This document shows, piece after piece, positions 50,044 through 57,788 of a stretch of 64,000 nt of DNA (position 1 is its first letter; the number at the start of each line of letters is the position of its first letter). Under the pieces are notes generated by a model. It saw nothing but the letters and a program-made list of their open reading frames with translations, did not search any database and was not told the origin of the DNA. The position numbers were made by a program, and so were the translations under genes. This DNA comes from Streptomyces sp. IMTB 2501 (GTDB lineage: Bacteria; Actinomycetota; Actinomycetes; Streptomycetales; Streptomycetaceae), in NCBI RefSeq assembly GCF_001953885.1, contig NZ_MQUS01000001.1:124001-188000 (forward strand). Reading direction: 5' to 3'.

Positions 50044-51867
50044 ATGAAGGTCATCAACTACGACATCAACGGCTCCGAAGTCCGGATCAACGTAGTCGAG
50101 GATGAAGCTGATCTTCCCGAGTTTCGCCGCTTTGTGGTGAACAACCGTCAAGCCCTTGGCTTCGACACTGAGACCGACGGCCTCTCCTGGTGGGAGGACG
50201 GGTTCCGTATTCGCCTTGCGCAGTTCGGCAACGCCTACGAGAGCTACGTCCTCCCCACCGAGAGGGGTGGCCTCTTCCAAGAAGACGCCATCAAAGCCGT
50301 TGGCTGGGTCGAGAAGCTGGCCATGCAGAACGGCACCTACGACATCCTTTGCATGGACCGAGTCTGGGGAGTGCCGGCCGAGTCCGTCTTCCCCCGCCTC
50401 GTGGACTCCCGTATCACCGCCCACCTCGTAGACAGCAGGGGGCGGAAGGACGGCGGTATAGGTCACTCGCTCGAAGAACTCACCCGCCACTACGTCTCCG
50501 CGACGGTGGCCGATGAGGTGAAGGCGAGCATGACCGTCATCGCCAAGGAGCTGGGAGTCAAGAAGGCCGACATATGGCCGGTGATCCCCTTGGAGCACGA
50601 GGGCTTCAACCTCTACGCCGGTATGGACCCGATCCTGTCCTACCGCTTGGTGAAGCTCCTCAAGCCCAAGATTCCGGCCACGGCCCGCAAGCTCGTCCGG
50701 TACGAACACGAACTGGCAGCCGCCTGCGCCTACATGGTGCGTCGCGGCATCAAGGCCGACGTGCCGTACATCGAGGAGCGAGCAGCCGAGCTGGCCTCCA
50801 CGGAGCACCACTACAAGGACATCGCGGCGAAGCTCGGGCTGGAGAACATCAACAGCCCCAAGCAGGTCGGGGCAGCAGTCATCAGCCGGGGCGTCATCCC
50901 CACCGAGACGACCCCGACCGGACAGCCCAAGGTGGACGACCACTTGCTTAAGGCTCACATGGATGACCCGTTGTGCGAGGCCATCTACCGAGGCAAGAAG
51001 GCGGCCAAAGCCAAGAGCACATGGTTCGACAACGCGTTGACCAACCGGGACTCGGAAGACCGGCTCCATGCCTCGATCAACTCGACGGGAGCCAGGACAG
51101 CCAGGATGTCAATCTCCGGCGCGATACCGGCACAGACGTTTCCCTCCGGGGATTCGCTGGTTAGGCGGGGATTCGTCGCCGATCCAGGGATGGTCATCTG
51201 CGCTGTTGACTACAAGGCGCAGGAGCTTCGAGTTCTGGCAGCCCTGTCGGGAGACAAAGCGATGAAGAAGGCTTTCCGAGAGGAAGCCGACTTGCATCAG
51301 ATCACCGCGGACGCCGCTGAGGTGGACCGTAAGACGGGGAAGATGACGAACTTCCTCACGGTCTACGGAGGCGGTCCAGCCGCACTGATGAGCCAGGCCG
51401 GCGTCACTCGGGAGGTCGCTGAGCGAGCCATCAAGGGCTTCTTCAAGGTCTTCCCTGGCGTCGAGAAGTATTCCGAGGAGCTTCAGCGTGAAGCGCGCCG
51501 CAAGGGCTACATCACCACGAACACCGGCCGACGCCTGTACGTGGACAAGCGGCGCCCTTACGCCGCCCTGAACTATTCCGTGCAAAGCGCGAGCCGGGAC
51601 GTTACCGGTCGAGCAATCCTCCGGCTCGTTGAAGCGGGATATGGCCCCTTCATGCTTTTGCCGGTCCATGACGAAGTGATCTTCCAGTTCCCGGAGGAGC
51701 AGGCTCTCAGGGCTACGGAAAAGGCCGCTCAGATCATGAAGGAAGTCATGAGCGGCGTACTCATCGACACCGACGTGTCGGTTTACGGAAAGAGCTGGGG
51801 TTGCGGATACATGGCCGAAGGTCAGTTCTGCGATCTGTGCAACACGATTCACAGGGAGGCAGCATGA
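50044..51867 (+). CDS. polA: DNA polymerase I, family A, with 3'-5' exonuclease (607 aa)
   Basis: Phage replicative polymerase. Exo I motif FDTETDGL at about 40; polymerase motifs VDYKAQELRVLAALSGD (A, about 387), a B region with GKMTNFLTVYGGG, and LPVHDEVIFQFP (C, about 541). No 5'-3' exonuclease domain, as in L5-type phages. ATG 50044 with GGAGG. A short C-terminal extension has CDLCNTIH. Confidence 0.93.
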   Translation: MKVINYDINGSEVRINVVEDEADLPEFRRFVVNNRQALGFDTETDGLSWWEDGFRIRLAQFGNAYESYVLPTERGGLFQEDAIKAVGWVEKLAMQNGTYDILCMDRVWGVPAESVFPRLVDSRITAHLVDSRGRKDGGIGHSLEELTRHYVSATVADEVKASMTVIAKELGVKKADIWPVIPLEHEGFNLYAGMDPILSYRLVKLLKPKIPATARKLVRYEHELAAACAYMVRRGIKADVPYIEERAAELASTEHHYKDIAAKLGLENINSPKQVGAAVISRGVIPTETTPTGQPKVDDHLLKAHMDDPLCEAIYRGKKAAKAKSTWFDNALTNRDSEDRLHASINSTGARTARMSISGAIPAQTFPSGDSLVRRGFVADPGMVICAVDYKAQELRVLAALSGDKAMKKAFREEADLHQITADAAEVDRKTGKMTNFLTVYGGGPAALMSQAGVTREVAERAIKGFFKVFPGVEKYSEELQREARRKGYITTNTGRRLYVDKRRPYAALNYSVQSASRDVTGRAILRLVEAGYGPFMLLPVHDEVIFQFPEEQALRATEKAAQIMKEVMSGVLIDTDVSVYGKSWGCGYMAEGQFCDLCNTIHREAA

Positions 51868-52100
51868 GCGAGATGGACGGCTTCGAGGATCTGATTGGCG
51901 AATTCGCCAAGGAGCTGGAGGGCAAGGCCCTGGAGCACGTTGCGTCCACCGCCTTCAAGGCCGCCCGCCTAAGCGGCCTAGTCATGAAGGAAGCAAGGGA
52001 GTGCGGCCTCCCGAAGGATCTGGCCGAAGGCATGGCTGCGAATGTCTGGCAGATCATCATGATTCCCTCCTCCGCTCAGATCGTGGAGGCCGGCGAGTGA
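51864..52100 (+). CDS. Hypothetical protein (78 aa)
   Basis: ATG 51864 overlaps the polA stop. Acidic start (MSEMDGFEDLIGEF), helical. Probably translationally coupled to polA. Confidence 0.6.
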   Translation: MSEMDGFEDLIGEFAKELEGKALEHVASTAFKAARLSGLVMKEARECGLPKDLAEGMAANVWQIIMIPSSAQIVEAGE

Positions 52101-52279
52101 GCTACGCGGACTACTACGTGGAGGGCGACGAATGCGGATACACCGCTCTCATTCATGATCCCTCCGGGGAAACCGTGGCCGAAGGCGGCTGTACTTGCTG
52201 CGCAGACAACGAGGTCACCCTTCAAATGCTGATCGATTCAGCCGACTACGACCAGAAGAATCGCGAGAATGGCCAGTGA
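52097..52279 (+). CDS. Hypothetical small protein (60 aa)
   Basis: GTG 52097 in a GTGA overlap; reads VSYADYYVEGDECGY, with a CTCC cluster near the middle. Coupled to both neighbours by overlaps. Confidence 0.55.
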   Translation: MSYADYYVEGDECGYTALIHDPSGETVAEGGCTCCADNEVTLQMLIDSADYDQKNRENGQ

Positions 52280-52701
52280 GCGACCTCGATGTTCGCCCAG
52301 ACTGGGATACATACTTCATCGGAATCGCTACGGCTGTCGCTGCACGAGGCGATTGCTGCCGGTGTCGTGTCGGAGCTGTGGTGGTCGGCCCTGACCGGCG
52401 AATCGTTTCTACGGGATACAACGGGTCGTATCCAGGCGGCCCGTCGTGCAGCGCTGGAGAATGCCCGCGGTGCCTCTCGAAAGTCCCTTCCGGCACCTCA
52501 TACGAGTACTGTGTTGAAACACATGCCGAGGCGAATGCGCTGCTCTACGCTGACTGGGCCTCGTGCCAAGGCTCCACGATCTACATAACCAGGTCGGCTT
52601 GTAAGGACTGCCTGAAGCTCATCAAGTCGGCTGGGGTTCATCGGATCGTGTACCAGGATCACGGAGGGGTTGATGCCCTCCAGCTCCGCTCGGTAGGCTA
52701 A
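52276..52701 (+). CDS. dCMP/cytidine deaminase-family protein (141 aa)
   Basis: GTG 52276 overlaps the previous stop. Zinc-site motifs: THAEANALLY (HAE) and ACKDCLKLI (C-x-x-C); a CCRC element lies near residue 23. Converts dCMP to dUMP for ThyX, completing the local thymidylate route. Confidence 0.88.
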   Translation: MSDLDVRPDWDTYFIGIATAVAARGDCCRCRVGAVVVGPDRRIVSTGYNGSYPGGPSCSAGECPRCLSKVPSGTSYEYCVETHAEANALLYADWASCQGSTIYITRSACKDCLKLIKSAGVHRIVYQDHGGVDALQLRSVG

Positions 52702-52705
52702 GCCG

Positions 52706-52720
52706 TAGTTGGGTTGTGAC
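52706..52720 (+). promoter_or_regulatory. 15-bp motif site, variant
   Basis: TAGTTGGGTTGTGAC, two mismatches, between the deaminase and the last gene of the operon. Confidence 0.65.
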
Positions 52721-52758
52721 ACTTCTGCTACGACCCACTCGACCAACAGGGAGTGATC

Positions 52759-53190
52759 GTGAGGGTTTCACAGCTCGTTGAACTCACCGTTGAAGGCGAC
52801 GACTACGAGGGTAAGGTCGAAGACGCCGAGGTGGTTGCGAACCTTGACAAGCTGGATAGGGCATACCAGAAGGCGCGGGAAGCACTCCTTGAGGCTCTGA
52901 GTGAAGCCGGTGTCGTCCTGGCTGGCACGCCGGCGCCTGGCTACACGGCACGGCCGGCCTCAGCCAAGAAGCCGTCCACCTCCGCTGGCCCGGACGCCTC
53001 CGACGTACGCGCCTGGGCTGCAACGCTCAGCAAGCCGGCCCTGCCGGTCGCGGCGCAGGGACGCATCCCCGGTTGGGTCAACGAGGCGTTCGAGAAGAAG
53101 CTCAAGGGTGAAGCGCTCGACAAGCACACTCGGCAGCACGCCTCCGCCGACTTCCTGAAGAAGTACGACGAGGTCAACAAGAAGAAGTGA
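52759..53190 (+). CDS. Lsr2-like DNA-binding-domain protein (143 aa)
   Basis: GTG 52759 (GTG 52753 also possible). Residues 76-108 (DVRAWAATLSKPALPV, then AQGRIPGWVNEAFEKK) match the Lsr2 C-terminal DNA-binding domain, with QGR in place of the usual RGR loop. The N-terminal half is an acidic helical region and not the normal Lsr2 oligomerisation strand pair. A second Lsr2-type protein in the same prophage. Followed by a strong terminator. Confidence 0.62.
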   Translation: MRVSQLVELTVEGDDYEGKVEDAEVVANLDKLDRAYQKAREALLEALSEAGVVLAGTPAPGYTARPASAKKPSTSAGPDASDVRAWAATLSKPALPVAAQGRIPGWVNEAFEKKLKGEALDKHTRQHASADFLKKYDEVNKKK

Positions 53191-53202
53191 TCTTCGCTGC
53201 TG

Positions 53203-53232
53203 GAAGGCCCCCTCTTCGGAGGGGGCCTTCGC
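53203..53232 (+). terminator. Strong terminator of the early operon
   Basis: GAAGGCCCCCTC-ttcg-GAGGGGGCCTTC: a 12-bp perfect stem, UUCG-type loop. Marks the end of the phage replication genes. Confidence 0.85.
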
Positions 53233-53638
53233 TTTCAGAACCCATCCTTGAACCTCTGACGGTCTCCCTCTCGCGCCTCGTTCGACGAGCAGGGACACCG
53301 CCCGCTGCGGATCGCGGCTGCGGACGGTCCCGGAGCCGGGTTGTAGGCCCGGCGCGTTCGGGCTGCCTCAGGTCCGGGGCGAGGCCGGTTCAGGAGAATC
53401 ACCCCTTCAGGTGAATCGGGTGGTGCCCCGTCCGGGAGGCCGCAAGACTAATCAGGCAGGCCCCCAGCCAAGGCTTCCGAGGATGAACATGCGTATCCGC
53501 CCTGCGGTCGCTGCTACCACCGCCACGCTGGAGTTCTGGCATCCGCACCTGCATCGATCCCCGCCCTGAGCAGCTGATCACACCTCCCGCACTCCAGGGA
53601 GTTCAGGGACACCGTCCAGTCGACGACAGGAGACCCTC
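53233..53638. other. Non-coding stretch at the start of the cargo region
   Basis: About 400 bases. No supported gene or RNA; short G/C inverted repeats only (for example TTCAGGAGAATCACC / CCTTCAGGTGAATCGGG). I see no attachment-site repeat here. Confidence 0.4.
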
Positions 53639-53872
53639 ATGCGTCTGCTCAAACGAGCTGCCGTGACCCTCATGATGACCGCCGCGCTGTCCGGCACTAC
53701 TGTCCCGCTGGTGCACGCGGAGGGCGGGCCGGCGGTCTCAGCCGCCGCCGGAGCCCCGAGCCACGCTCCGGCGCAACAGTGCTGGGCCGTCAGCCTTCCG
53801 AGCGAGCCGTTCTGCCCTCCGGGGTGGCACGCCGAGGAAACCAACGGTTCTTGGACCTGCTGCAACGGCTAG
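53639..53872 (+). CDS. Small secreted cysteine-rich peptide (77 aa)
   Basis: ATG 53639 with AGGAG six bases upstream. A signal peptide is clear (RLLKRAAVTLMMTAALSGT then AHA-like VHAEG, cut near residue 28). The mature part of about 49 residues has four cysteines (QQCWAV, PFCPPG, WTCCNG). Could be a bacteriocin-like or surface peptide; no family recognised. Followed by a 17-bp perfect terminator. Not a phage structural gene. Confidence 0.65.
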   Translation: MRLLKRAAVTLMMTAALSGTTVPLVHAEGGPAVSAAAGAPSHAPAQQCWAVSLPSEPFCPPGWHAEETNGSWTCCNG

Positions 53873-53915
53873 GGTTCCGCCAGGTCAGCGACATCCTGCC
53901 GTGATCGTGGCAGCG

Positions 53916-53963
53916 AAGCGCCGCCTCCGGCCTGGTGCACGGCGCGGGCCGGAGGCGGCGCTT
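53916..53963 (+). terminator. Long perfect-stem terminator
   Basis: AAGCGCCGCCTCCGGCC pairs over 17 bp with GGCCGGAGGCGGCGCTT. Downstream of the secreted peptide gene and near the end of the leftward methyltransferase gene, so it may serve both. Confidence 0.8.
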
Positions 53964-54048
53964 CCGCTATGAGCTTGTGAGATCGTCAGAGGTTCAAAGA
54001 TGGGTTCTCACGGACCGGTATGTGTCGCCTGCTCCTCCAGGGCAACGG

Positions 54049-55191
54049 TTACCGCAGGGCCCACGACTCCCCACTAGGCGCCTCGTACCAGAGTCGGTGC
54101 TCGGTGTCAGTCACTGTCAGGCCGAAGCGCTCCCAACGGGGCATGTCGTGCTCCGTCCACCACTGCCAGGCCCATCGAAGCGTTTCCCAGACCTCCGGCT
54201 CGCCCTGCCCGTGGAACCTCGGCTCGTTCGCCTTGTCATCGTTGTAGACGACCTCGCACCACCGGCCATCCGGCATGACCAGACGACGCATCGACTGGCC
54301 TTCCTCCACACCGTACTGGAGGTCCACGCCCGGCAGATGGGCGGCCAGCCAGAACTTGAAGTGGTAGTCGTCGAAGATCGAGACGGGGATGTCGGTGTAC
54401 CCCTGGGAGCCGGGCGCCACTTCTGCACTCTGCACGGCGGTCTCGTCCTCATGGCGTGCGGGCATGAACGCGCCCCCGTCCTCCAGGAAGGGACCGCTGA
54501 GGCTGCCGTCCTCGTGGGCTTCCAGGAGCACCATGGCGGCGCTGAGGGGACCGAAGACGTTAGCGATCAGACGTCCGCCCGGAGCCATAGCGGAGCGGAT
54601 CGTGGGCGTGACCCGAGGCAGGCCGAAGGAGAAGATGGCCTTGTCGAACGTCCTGTTGAAGTTGTGCGTCGTCGCGTCGGCCGGAACTACACCGATGTTG
54701 AGTCCGAGCTGCTTCAGACGCTCGCTGGCCTCGGAAGTGCCGCTGAGGTCACAGGCGCTCATCTGGTTGCCGCGGCTGAGCTGTGTGGCGATTAGGGCGG
54801 CCTGGTATCCGGTGCCGAGGCCACCGTCCAGTACGTGATCGTCGCTCTGGATATCGAGGGCTTCGATCATGCGGCACGTGAGACTGGGTTGTGTGCTGGA
54901 CGACGTGGGAGTGCCGTGCCAGCCCCCCGTGACTTGTTCGGCCTGGTCGAGTGCGGTGACCAGCGTCAGGTTCGAGTAGATCGGCCTGAGCCAGTCATCG
55001 CCGTCCGTTTCCGTGCGCTCCTGCCACAGGGTCGGAGCACCGCCCGCGTTCTGGAAGTACCGGGGAACGAAGAGGTGACGGGGAGTCGAGGAGACGGCCT
55101 CGATCAGGCGTTTTGTCGTGAGGTCTCCCGACTCTTGAAGTTCGGTGGCAAGGCTCGATGCCATGCTCTTCCAGTTCAACGTTTGCACCAT
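54049..55191 (-). CDS. tgmC: Graspetide-associated PIMT-like methyltransferase (TgmC-type, 380 aa)
   Basis: Starts MVQTLNWKS at ATG 55191. Residues 45-60 (TPRHLFVPRYF) and the SAM motif VLDGGLGTGYQAAL (about 145) are those of protein-L-isoaspartate O-methyltransferases; the C-terminal 180 residues are specific to the ATP-grasp peptide type. In fuscimiditide-type pathways this enzyme methylates an Asp of the cyclised peptide, leading to an aspartimide. Last gene of the tgmA-tgmB-tgmC operon; overlaps tgmB by 16 bases. Confidence 0.82.
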   Translation of the reverse strand: MVQTLNWKSMASSLATELQESGDLTTKRLIEAVSSTPRHLFVPRYFQNAGGAPTLWQERTETDGDDWLRPIYSNLTLVTALDQAEQVTGGWHGTPTSSSTQPSLTCRMIEALDIQSDDHVLDGGLGTGYQAALIATQLSRGNQMSACDLSGTSEASERLKQLGLNIGVVPADATTHNFNRTFDKAIFSFGLPRVTPTIRSAMAPGGRLIANVFGPLSAAMVLLEAHEDGSLSGPFLEDGGAFMPARHEDETAVQSAEVAPGSQGYTDIPVSIFDDYHFKFWLAAHLPGVDLQYGVEEGQSMRRLVMPDGRWCEVVYNDDKANEPRFHGQGEPEVWETLRWAWQWWTEHDMPRWERFGLTVTDTEHRLWYEAPSGESWALR

Positions 55192-56123
55192 TCCTCCAGA
55201 GTCTTGGCGAAGACGGAAGCGAGAGGCAAGTCCGTGGAATTGGCCCAGGCCCACTGGCCAGAGGGGTTCGCTTCAAGGAACACCCACTCGCCCGTGGGCC
55301 TGACGATGAAGTCGGCCGCAAAGTACGCGAGTTTGAACACGGCGGCGTACCCCCGCAAGGACTCTTGCACCGCTGCGGGGGTGGACACGGGGGTGACGGT
55401 GATGGCGTCGTAGTCGGACCGGTAGTCGATCCTGGCCTGGTCGCTGCCAGCGTCGATGCGTGCGCTGTAGCAGCTGTCCCCGATGAGCATGACGCGTACC
55501 TCGAAGTCCTTTTCGACTTCTTCTTGGTACAGGTGAGCAGTGACCGAAACACCAGCGAGGTCCGACAGGTCCGCACGGCGGGTATACATCTGATCCCACC
55601 CGCTCTCATGCGCAACGACAGGGATGCCCAGCGGTTTCGTGATGATCGGGCCATCAATGAACTGTGCGAACCGCCTCACGGCATCCGGATCACTGGTGAT
55701 GAGGGTTCGCGGCGTCGTCAGGCCGACAGCGTCAGCAACGCGGAGCTGCTGTGGTTTGAACTCCGCGAAGGTCGCCCTGGACGGGTGGTTCATGAAGGGA
55801 GCGTCGATGCTTGCCAGCACCCCACCGAACCCGATCCTGGCCGCTCCGCGAGCGTAGTGCTCATCAGCCTCAGAGAGGGTGGGGAGCCGGAACATGCCAG
55901 GGCGATTCCAGTACACGGCCTTGATATCCGAGATCTCAACGCTGCGCTGCTCGGTGGCCAGCGCGCCCTGCCACTGGCCCTTGTCGAATGTTGATCGGAG
56001 CTCCAGCTCAAGCGGGAACTGAGCTGTGTCCATCCGGAAGACGGGGACGCCCGCCGAGACCAGCTCGCCGACGATGAGGTCGGTGCCAGCCTCGAACGGG
56101 CCGTCCACTACAAGCACGGTCAC
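55176..56123 (-). CDS. tgmB: ATP-grasp graspetide maturase (TgmB-type, 315 aa)
   Basis: ATP-grasp ligase that would form ester or amide side-chain links in the precursor. The N-terminus (MTVLVVDGPFEAGTD) is the usual short pre-grasp domain; YWNRPGMFRLP matches this family's conserved RxP region, and ATP-grasp residues lie at IITKPLG, VEKDFEVRVMLIGD and WVFLEANPSGQWAW (metal-binding Glu/Asn). GTG start in a GTGA overlap with tgmA. Length is typical. Confidence 0.87.
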   Translation of the reverse strand: MTVLVVDGPFEAGTDLIVGELVSAGVPVFRMDTAQFPLELELRSTFDKGQWQGALATEQRSVEISDIKAVYWNRPGMFRLPTLSEADEHYARGAARIGFGGVLASIDAPFMNHPSRATFAEFKPQQLRVADAVGLTTPRTLITSDPDAVRRFAQFIDGPIITKPLGIPVVAHESGWDQMYTRRADLSDLAGVSVTAHLYQEEVEKDFEVRVMLIGDSCYSARIDAGSDQARIDYRSDYDAITVTPVSTPAAVQESLRGYAAVFKLAYFAADFIVRPTGEWVFLEANPSGQWAWANSTDLPLASVFAKTLEEWCKR

Positions 56124-56401
56124 TCGATGTACCCGGGGTCGCTACCCTCGTCGCTCGGCGGGGGGTTCTTCACGTCACCATCCGGGTTGGTCTTCTTGCT
56201 CGTGGCCATGGCGACCAGCGGCGTGCCGTCGCCCATGGAGGCGGTCTGCGCCACGGGGTCGTAGACACGCGTCTCCACGATCGGGGCCGTCAGGTCAGAG
56301 ACGCGGAATCGCGCACCCTGAAGCGCGTACGGCCGCAGTCCCACGGGAGCGGTGCCGATCGGTGCCGGCCGCCCGAGGGGAAGCGCCTCGATCAGGTTCA
56401 T
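56120..56401 (-). CDS. tgmA: Graspetide precursor peptide (TgmA-type, 93 aa)
   Basis: Start at ATG 56401, six bases after AGAGGA (ATG 56407 is possible). Leader features RPYALQGARF and the conserved VYDPVAQTASMGDG block match ATP-grasp target peptides. The C-terminal stretch after ATSKK is Thr/Asp/Glu/Pro-rich (NPDGDVKNPPPSDEG, ending DPGYIE) and is the probable core, giving Thr/Ser/Lys and Asp/Glu side chains for cyclisation. A PDGD segment offers a possible aspartimide site. Confidence 0.8.
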   Translation of the reverse strand: MNLIEALPLGRPAPIGTAPVGLRPYALQGARFRVSDLTAPIVETRVYDPVAQTASMGDGTPLVAMATSKKTNPDGDVKNPPPSDEGSDPGYIE

Positions 56402-56467
56402 ATGCATTCCTCTGTTCGAGTTGTGGTGCCTTGCGGCTCGACCTACCCGTCAGAGCAGGTCGAGCAG

Positions 56468-56573
56468 TCCCCTTGCCCGGAGTCGAACCGAGAGTCTCCC
56501 CGCGCCCTGCGATATGCCTAGGAGTTGGCGTTTGGCGCATATGAGGCGTTCTTCCTGACTGAACTACAAGGGG
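56468..56573 (-). ncRNA. tRNA-like element A
   Basis: Transcribed strand: acceptor CCCCTTG/CAAGGGG, D-arm GTTC-AGTCAGGAA-GAAC, T-arm CTCGG-TTCGACT-CCGGG, discriminator A, no CCA. In place of a normal anticodon arm there are 55 bases, foldable as CCTC/GGGG plus GCGCC/GGCGC around a 27-base loop. I could not find a 5+7+5 anticodon arm. Same strand as tgmA, 66 bases upstream of its start. Confidence 0.65.
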
Positions 56574-56596
56574 TCGTTATGCAGTTGTTTTGCGAG

Positions 56597-56701
56597 TCCC
56601 CTCGTCCGGACTCGAACCGGAGTCTTCGCCAGCGCCGGACCGTCCGTATCCGCATTAAAGGGCGGCGCGAAGCGTGCTCTTCCTGACTGAGCTACAAGGG
56701 G
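56597..56701 (-). ncRNA. tRNA-like element B
   Basis: Same layout as A: CCCCTTG/CGAGGGG, D-arm GCTC-AGTCAGGAA-GAGC, T-arm TCCGG-TTCGAGT-CCGGA. The central 54 bases fold as CTTC/GAAG plus GCGCCG/CGGCGC around a 25-base loop. Compared with A, stem changes are compensated (GTTC/GAAC versus GCTC/GAGC), while the middle sequence differs, so the structure is conserved. Confidence 0.65.
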
Positions 56702-56706
56702 GTGAC

Positions 56707-56832
56707 CTCTCCCCGCCCCGCCTGTTGTGTGCGGGAGGAGTGCACCGGGGCGGAGAGAGGGGCTGGAACCCGCTCTACCGGGGGTTGTCGATGTGGTGTG
56801 GGAGCCATCGAGGTGTCAGCCGGTAGAGCGGG
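56707..56832. repeat. Two nested inverted repeats upstream of the tRNA-like pair
   Basis: CCGCCCCG/CGGGGCGG (56,713-56,753), and CCCGCTCTACCG at 56,769 pairing perfectly with CGGTAGAGCGGG at 56,821, with an inner TCGATG/CATCGA stem. May end the leftward small-gene operon or belong to the structured leader of the graspetide operon. Confidence 0.6.
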
Positions 56833-56835
56833 CGT

Positions 56836-57084
56836 TCACGGGGTGGTGATGCCCATGACCCACTCGTGTGGGAAGGGGCCACCTTGTATGAGGAACGTGT
56901 CTAGTGCACGGAAGGCACTCCCGAGCCCTAGCGCGTACTCCTTCCAATCCTGGTTATCGAAGTCAGCGGTGTACTCGGCGTTGTGCAGCTCGCTCGATAG
57001 GTTCCGGGTGTTCCGGTACATGTCTTGGACGAGCTTCGATGAATCGGTGCTGTTCTTGGTCTCGGGGGCTTCGTCGTCCCGCAT
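56836..57084 (-). CDS. Hypothetical acidic protein (82 aa)
   Basis: ATG 57084 after GGAGG. Starts MRDDEAPETKNST; soluble, ends GGPFPHEWVMGITTP. Fourth of four overlapping leftward genes. No family recognised. Confidence 0.6.
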   Translation of the reverse strand: MRDDEAPETKNSTDSSKLVQDMYRNTRNLSSELHNAEYTADFDNQDWKEYALGLGSAFRALDTFLIQGGPFPHEWVMGITTP

Positions 57085-57224
57085 CAGTGCCCTCCCTGGA
57101 GGACGGCGGACATGATGAAGGTGACTGCGGACGCCCAAACGACGAACAGCAGTAGGCCACCCCAGAGGGCGCCGTCCTGTGTTGGTTTCCAGCGCCTGAA
57201 GCGTTTCAGCGTCTTGATCGTCAC
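57084..57224 (-). CDS. Single-pass membrane microprotein (46 aa)
   Basis: GTG 57224. Basic N-terminus (TIKTLKRFRRWK), then one membrane segment (LWGGLLLFVVWASAVTFIM). Overlaps the neighbours by one and four bases, so coupled. Confidence 0.55.
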   Translation of the reverse strand: MTIKTLKRFRRWKPTQDGALWGGLLLFVVWASAVTFIMSAVLQGGH

Positions 57225-57412
57225 AGGTGGACCACCCTTGCTTCGGTGCCTGCCTCGATGCGCAGTGCCAACTCTTCGGCCTGCTCGATGCCCAGGCAGT
57301 TGAGCCACAGGAAGCAGCCCAGGGGATCAATCCCCGCATCAACGATGATGCCAGCGCCCAGAAGAGCCTTCTGGAGATGAGCCAAGGCGTCCGTAGCGTC
57401 ACGGCTGGGCAT
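57221..57412 (-). CDS. Hypothetical protein (63 aa)
   Basis: ATG 57412 (MPSRDATDALAHLQKAL), overlapping the upstream gene by 14 bases. Soluble, helical; function unknown. Confidence 0.55.
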   Translation of the reverse strand: MPSRDATDALAHLQKALLGAGIIVDAGIDPLGCFLWLNCLGIEQAEELALRIEAGTEARVVHL

Positions 57413-57653
57413 TGACGGACTCCTTGGGGTACCTGCGGCGAAGGGTCGCGGCGTCCCGCGCGAGGCTGGTGAGGGCAAGCGCCACCCCGACGTTGCAAGC
57501 GCCGAGCTGCACCCGGAAGTCGCCCTGATCCACACGCAGTCCGGGGAGCCTGATGCTGACCTCTTCGAAGGCGCCGCCGAGTGCCATCGCTGCTTCCTCT
57601 GCTTCGAGCGTCGCCTCGGCTGTCTCCGGGTCGCGCGTGATGGGGGGATTCAC
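57399..57653 (-). CDS. Hypothetical acidic protein (84 aa)
   Basis: GTG 57653 after GAGAGG. Starts with an acidic helix (ETAEATLEAEEAAMALGG), then a beta-rich part. First gene of the leftward four-gene set; divergent from the XRE regulator, whose operator may control both. Confidence 0.55.
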   Translation of the reverse strand: MNPPITRDPETAEATLEAEEAAMALGGAFEEVSIRLPGLRVDQGDFRVQLGACNVGVALALTSLARDAATLRRRYPKESVNAQP

Positions 57654-57788
57654 GGGAACCTCTCAGGGGGATGTCGTTGCTGTTCGTAGTTAGATGATTG
57701 CCCTGCGGCGCTACGATCAACAGAGGTTTCGTCGTGACGGATGCGCTGGTCACGGTGACAACAGGGCTTGTCACAGGGAGGGTTGAGG

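Noticed and set aside
53203..53640. Right prophage end at the early-operon terminator
   Set aside because: No attachment-like sequence or chromosomal gene fragment is seen, base composition stays phage-like, and a motif copy occurs 5.7 kb further right.
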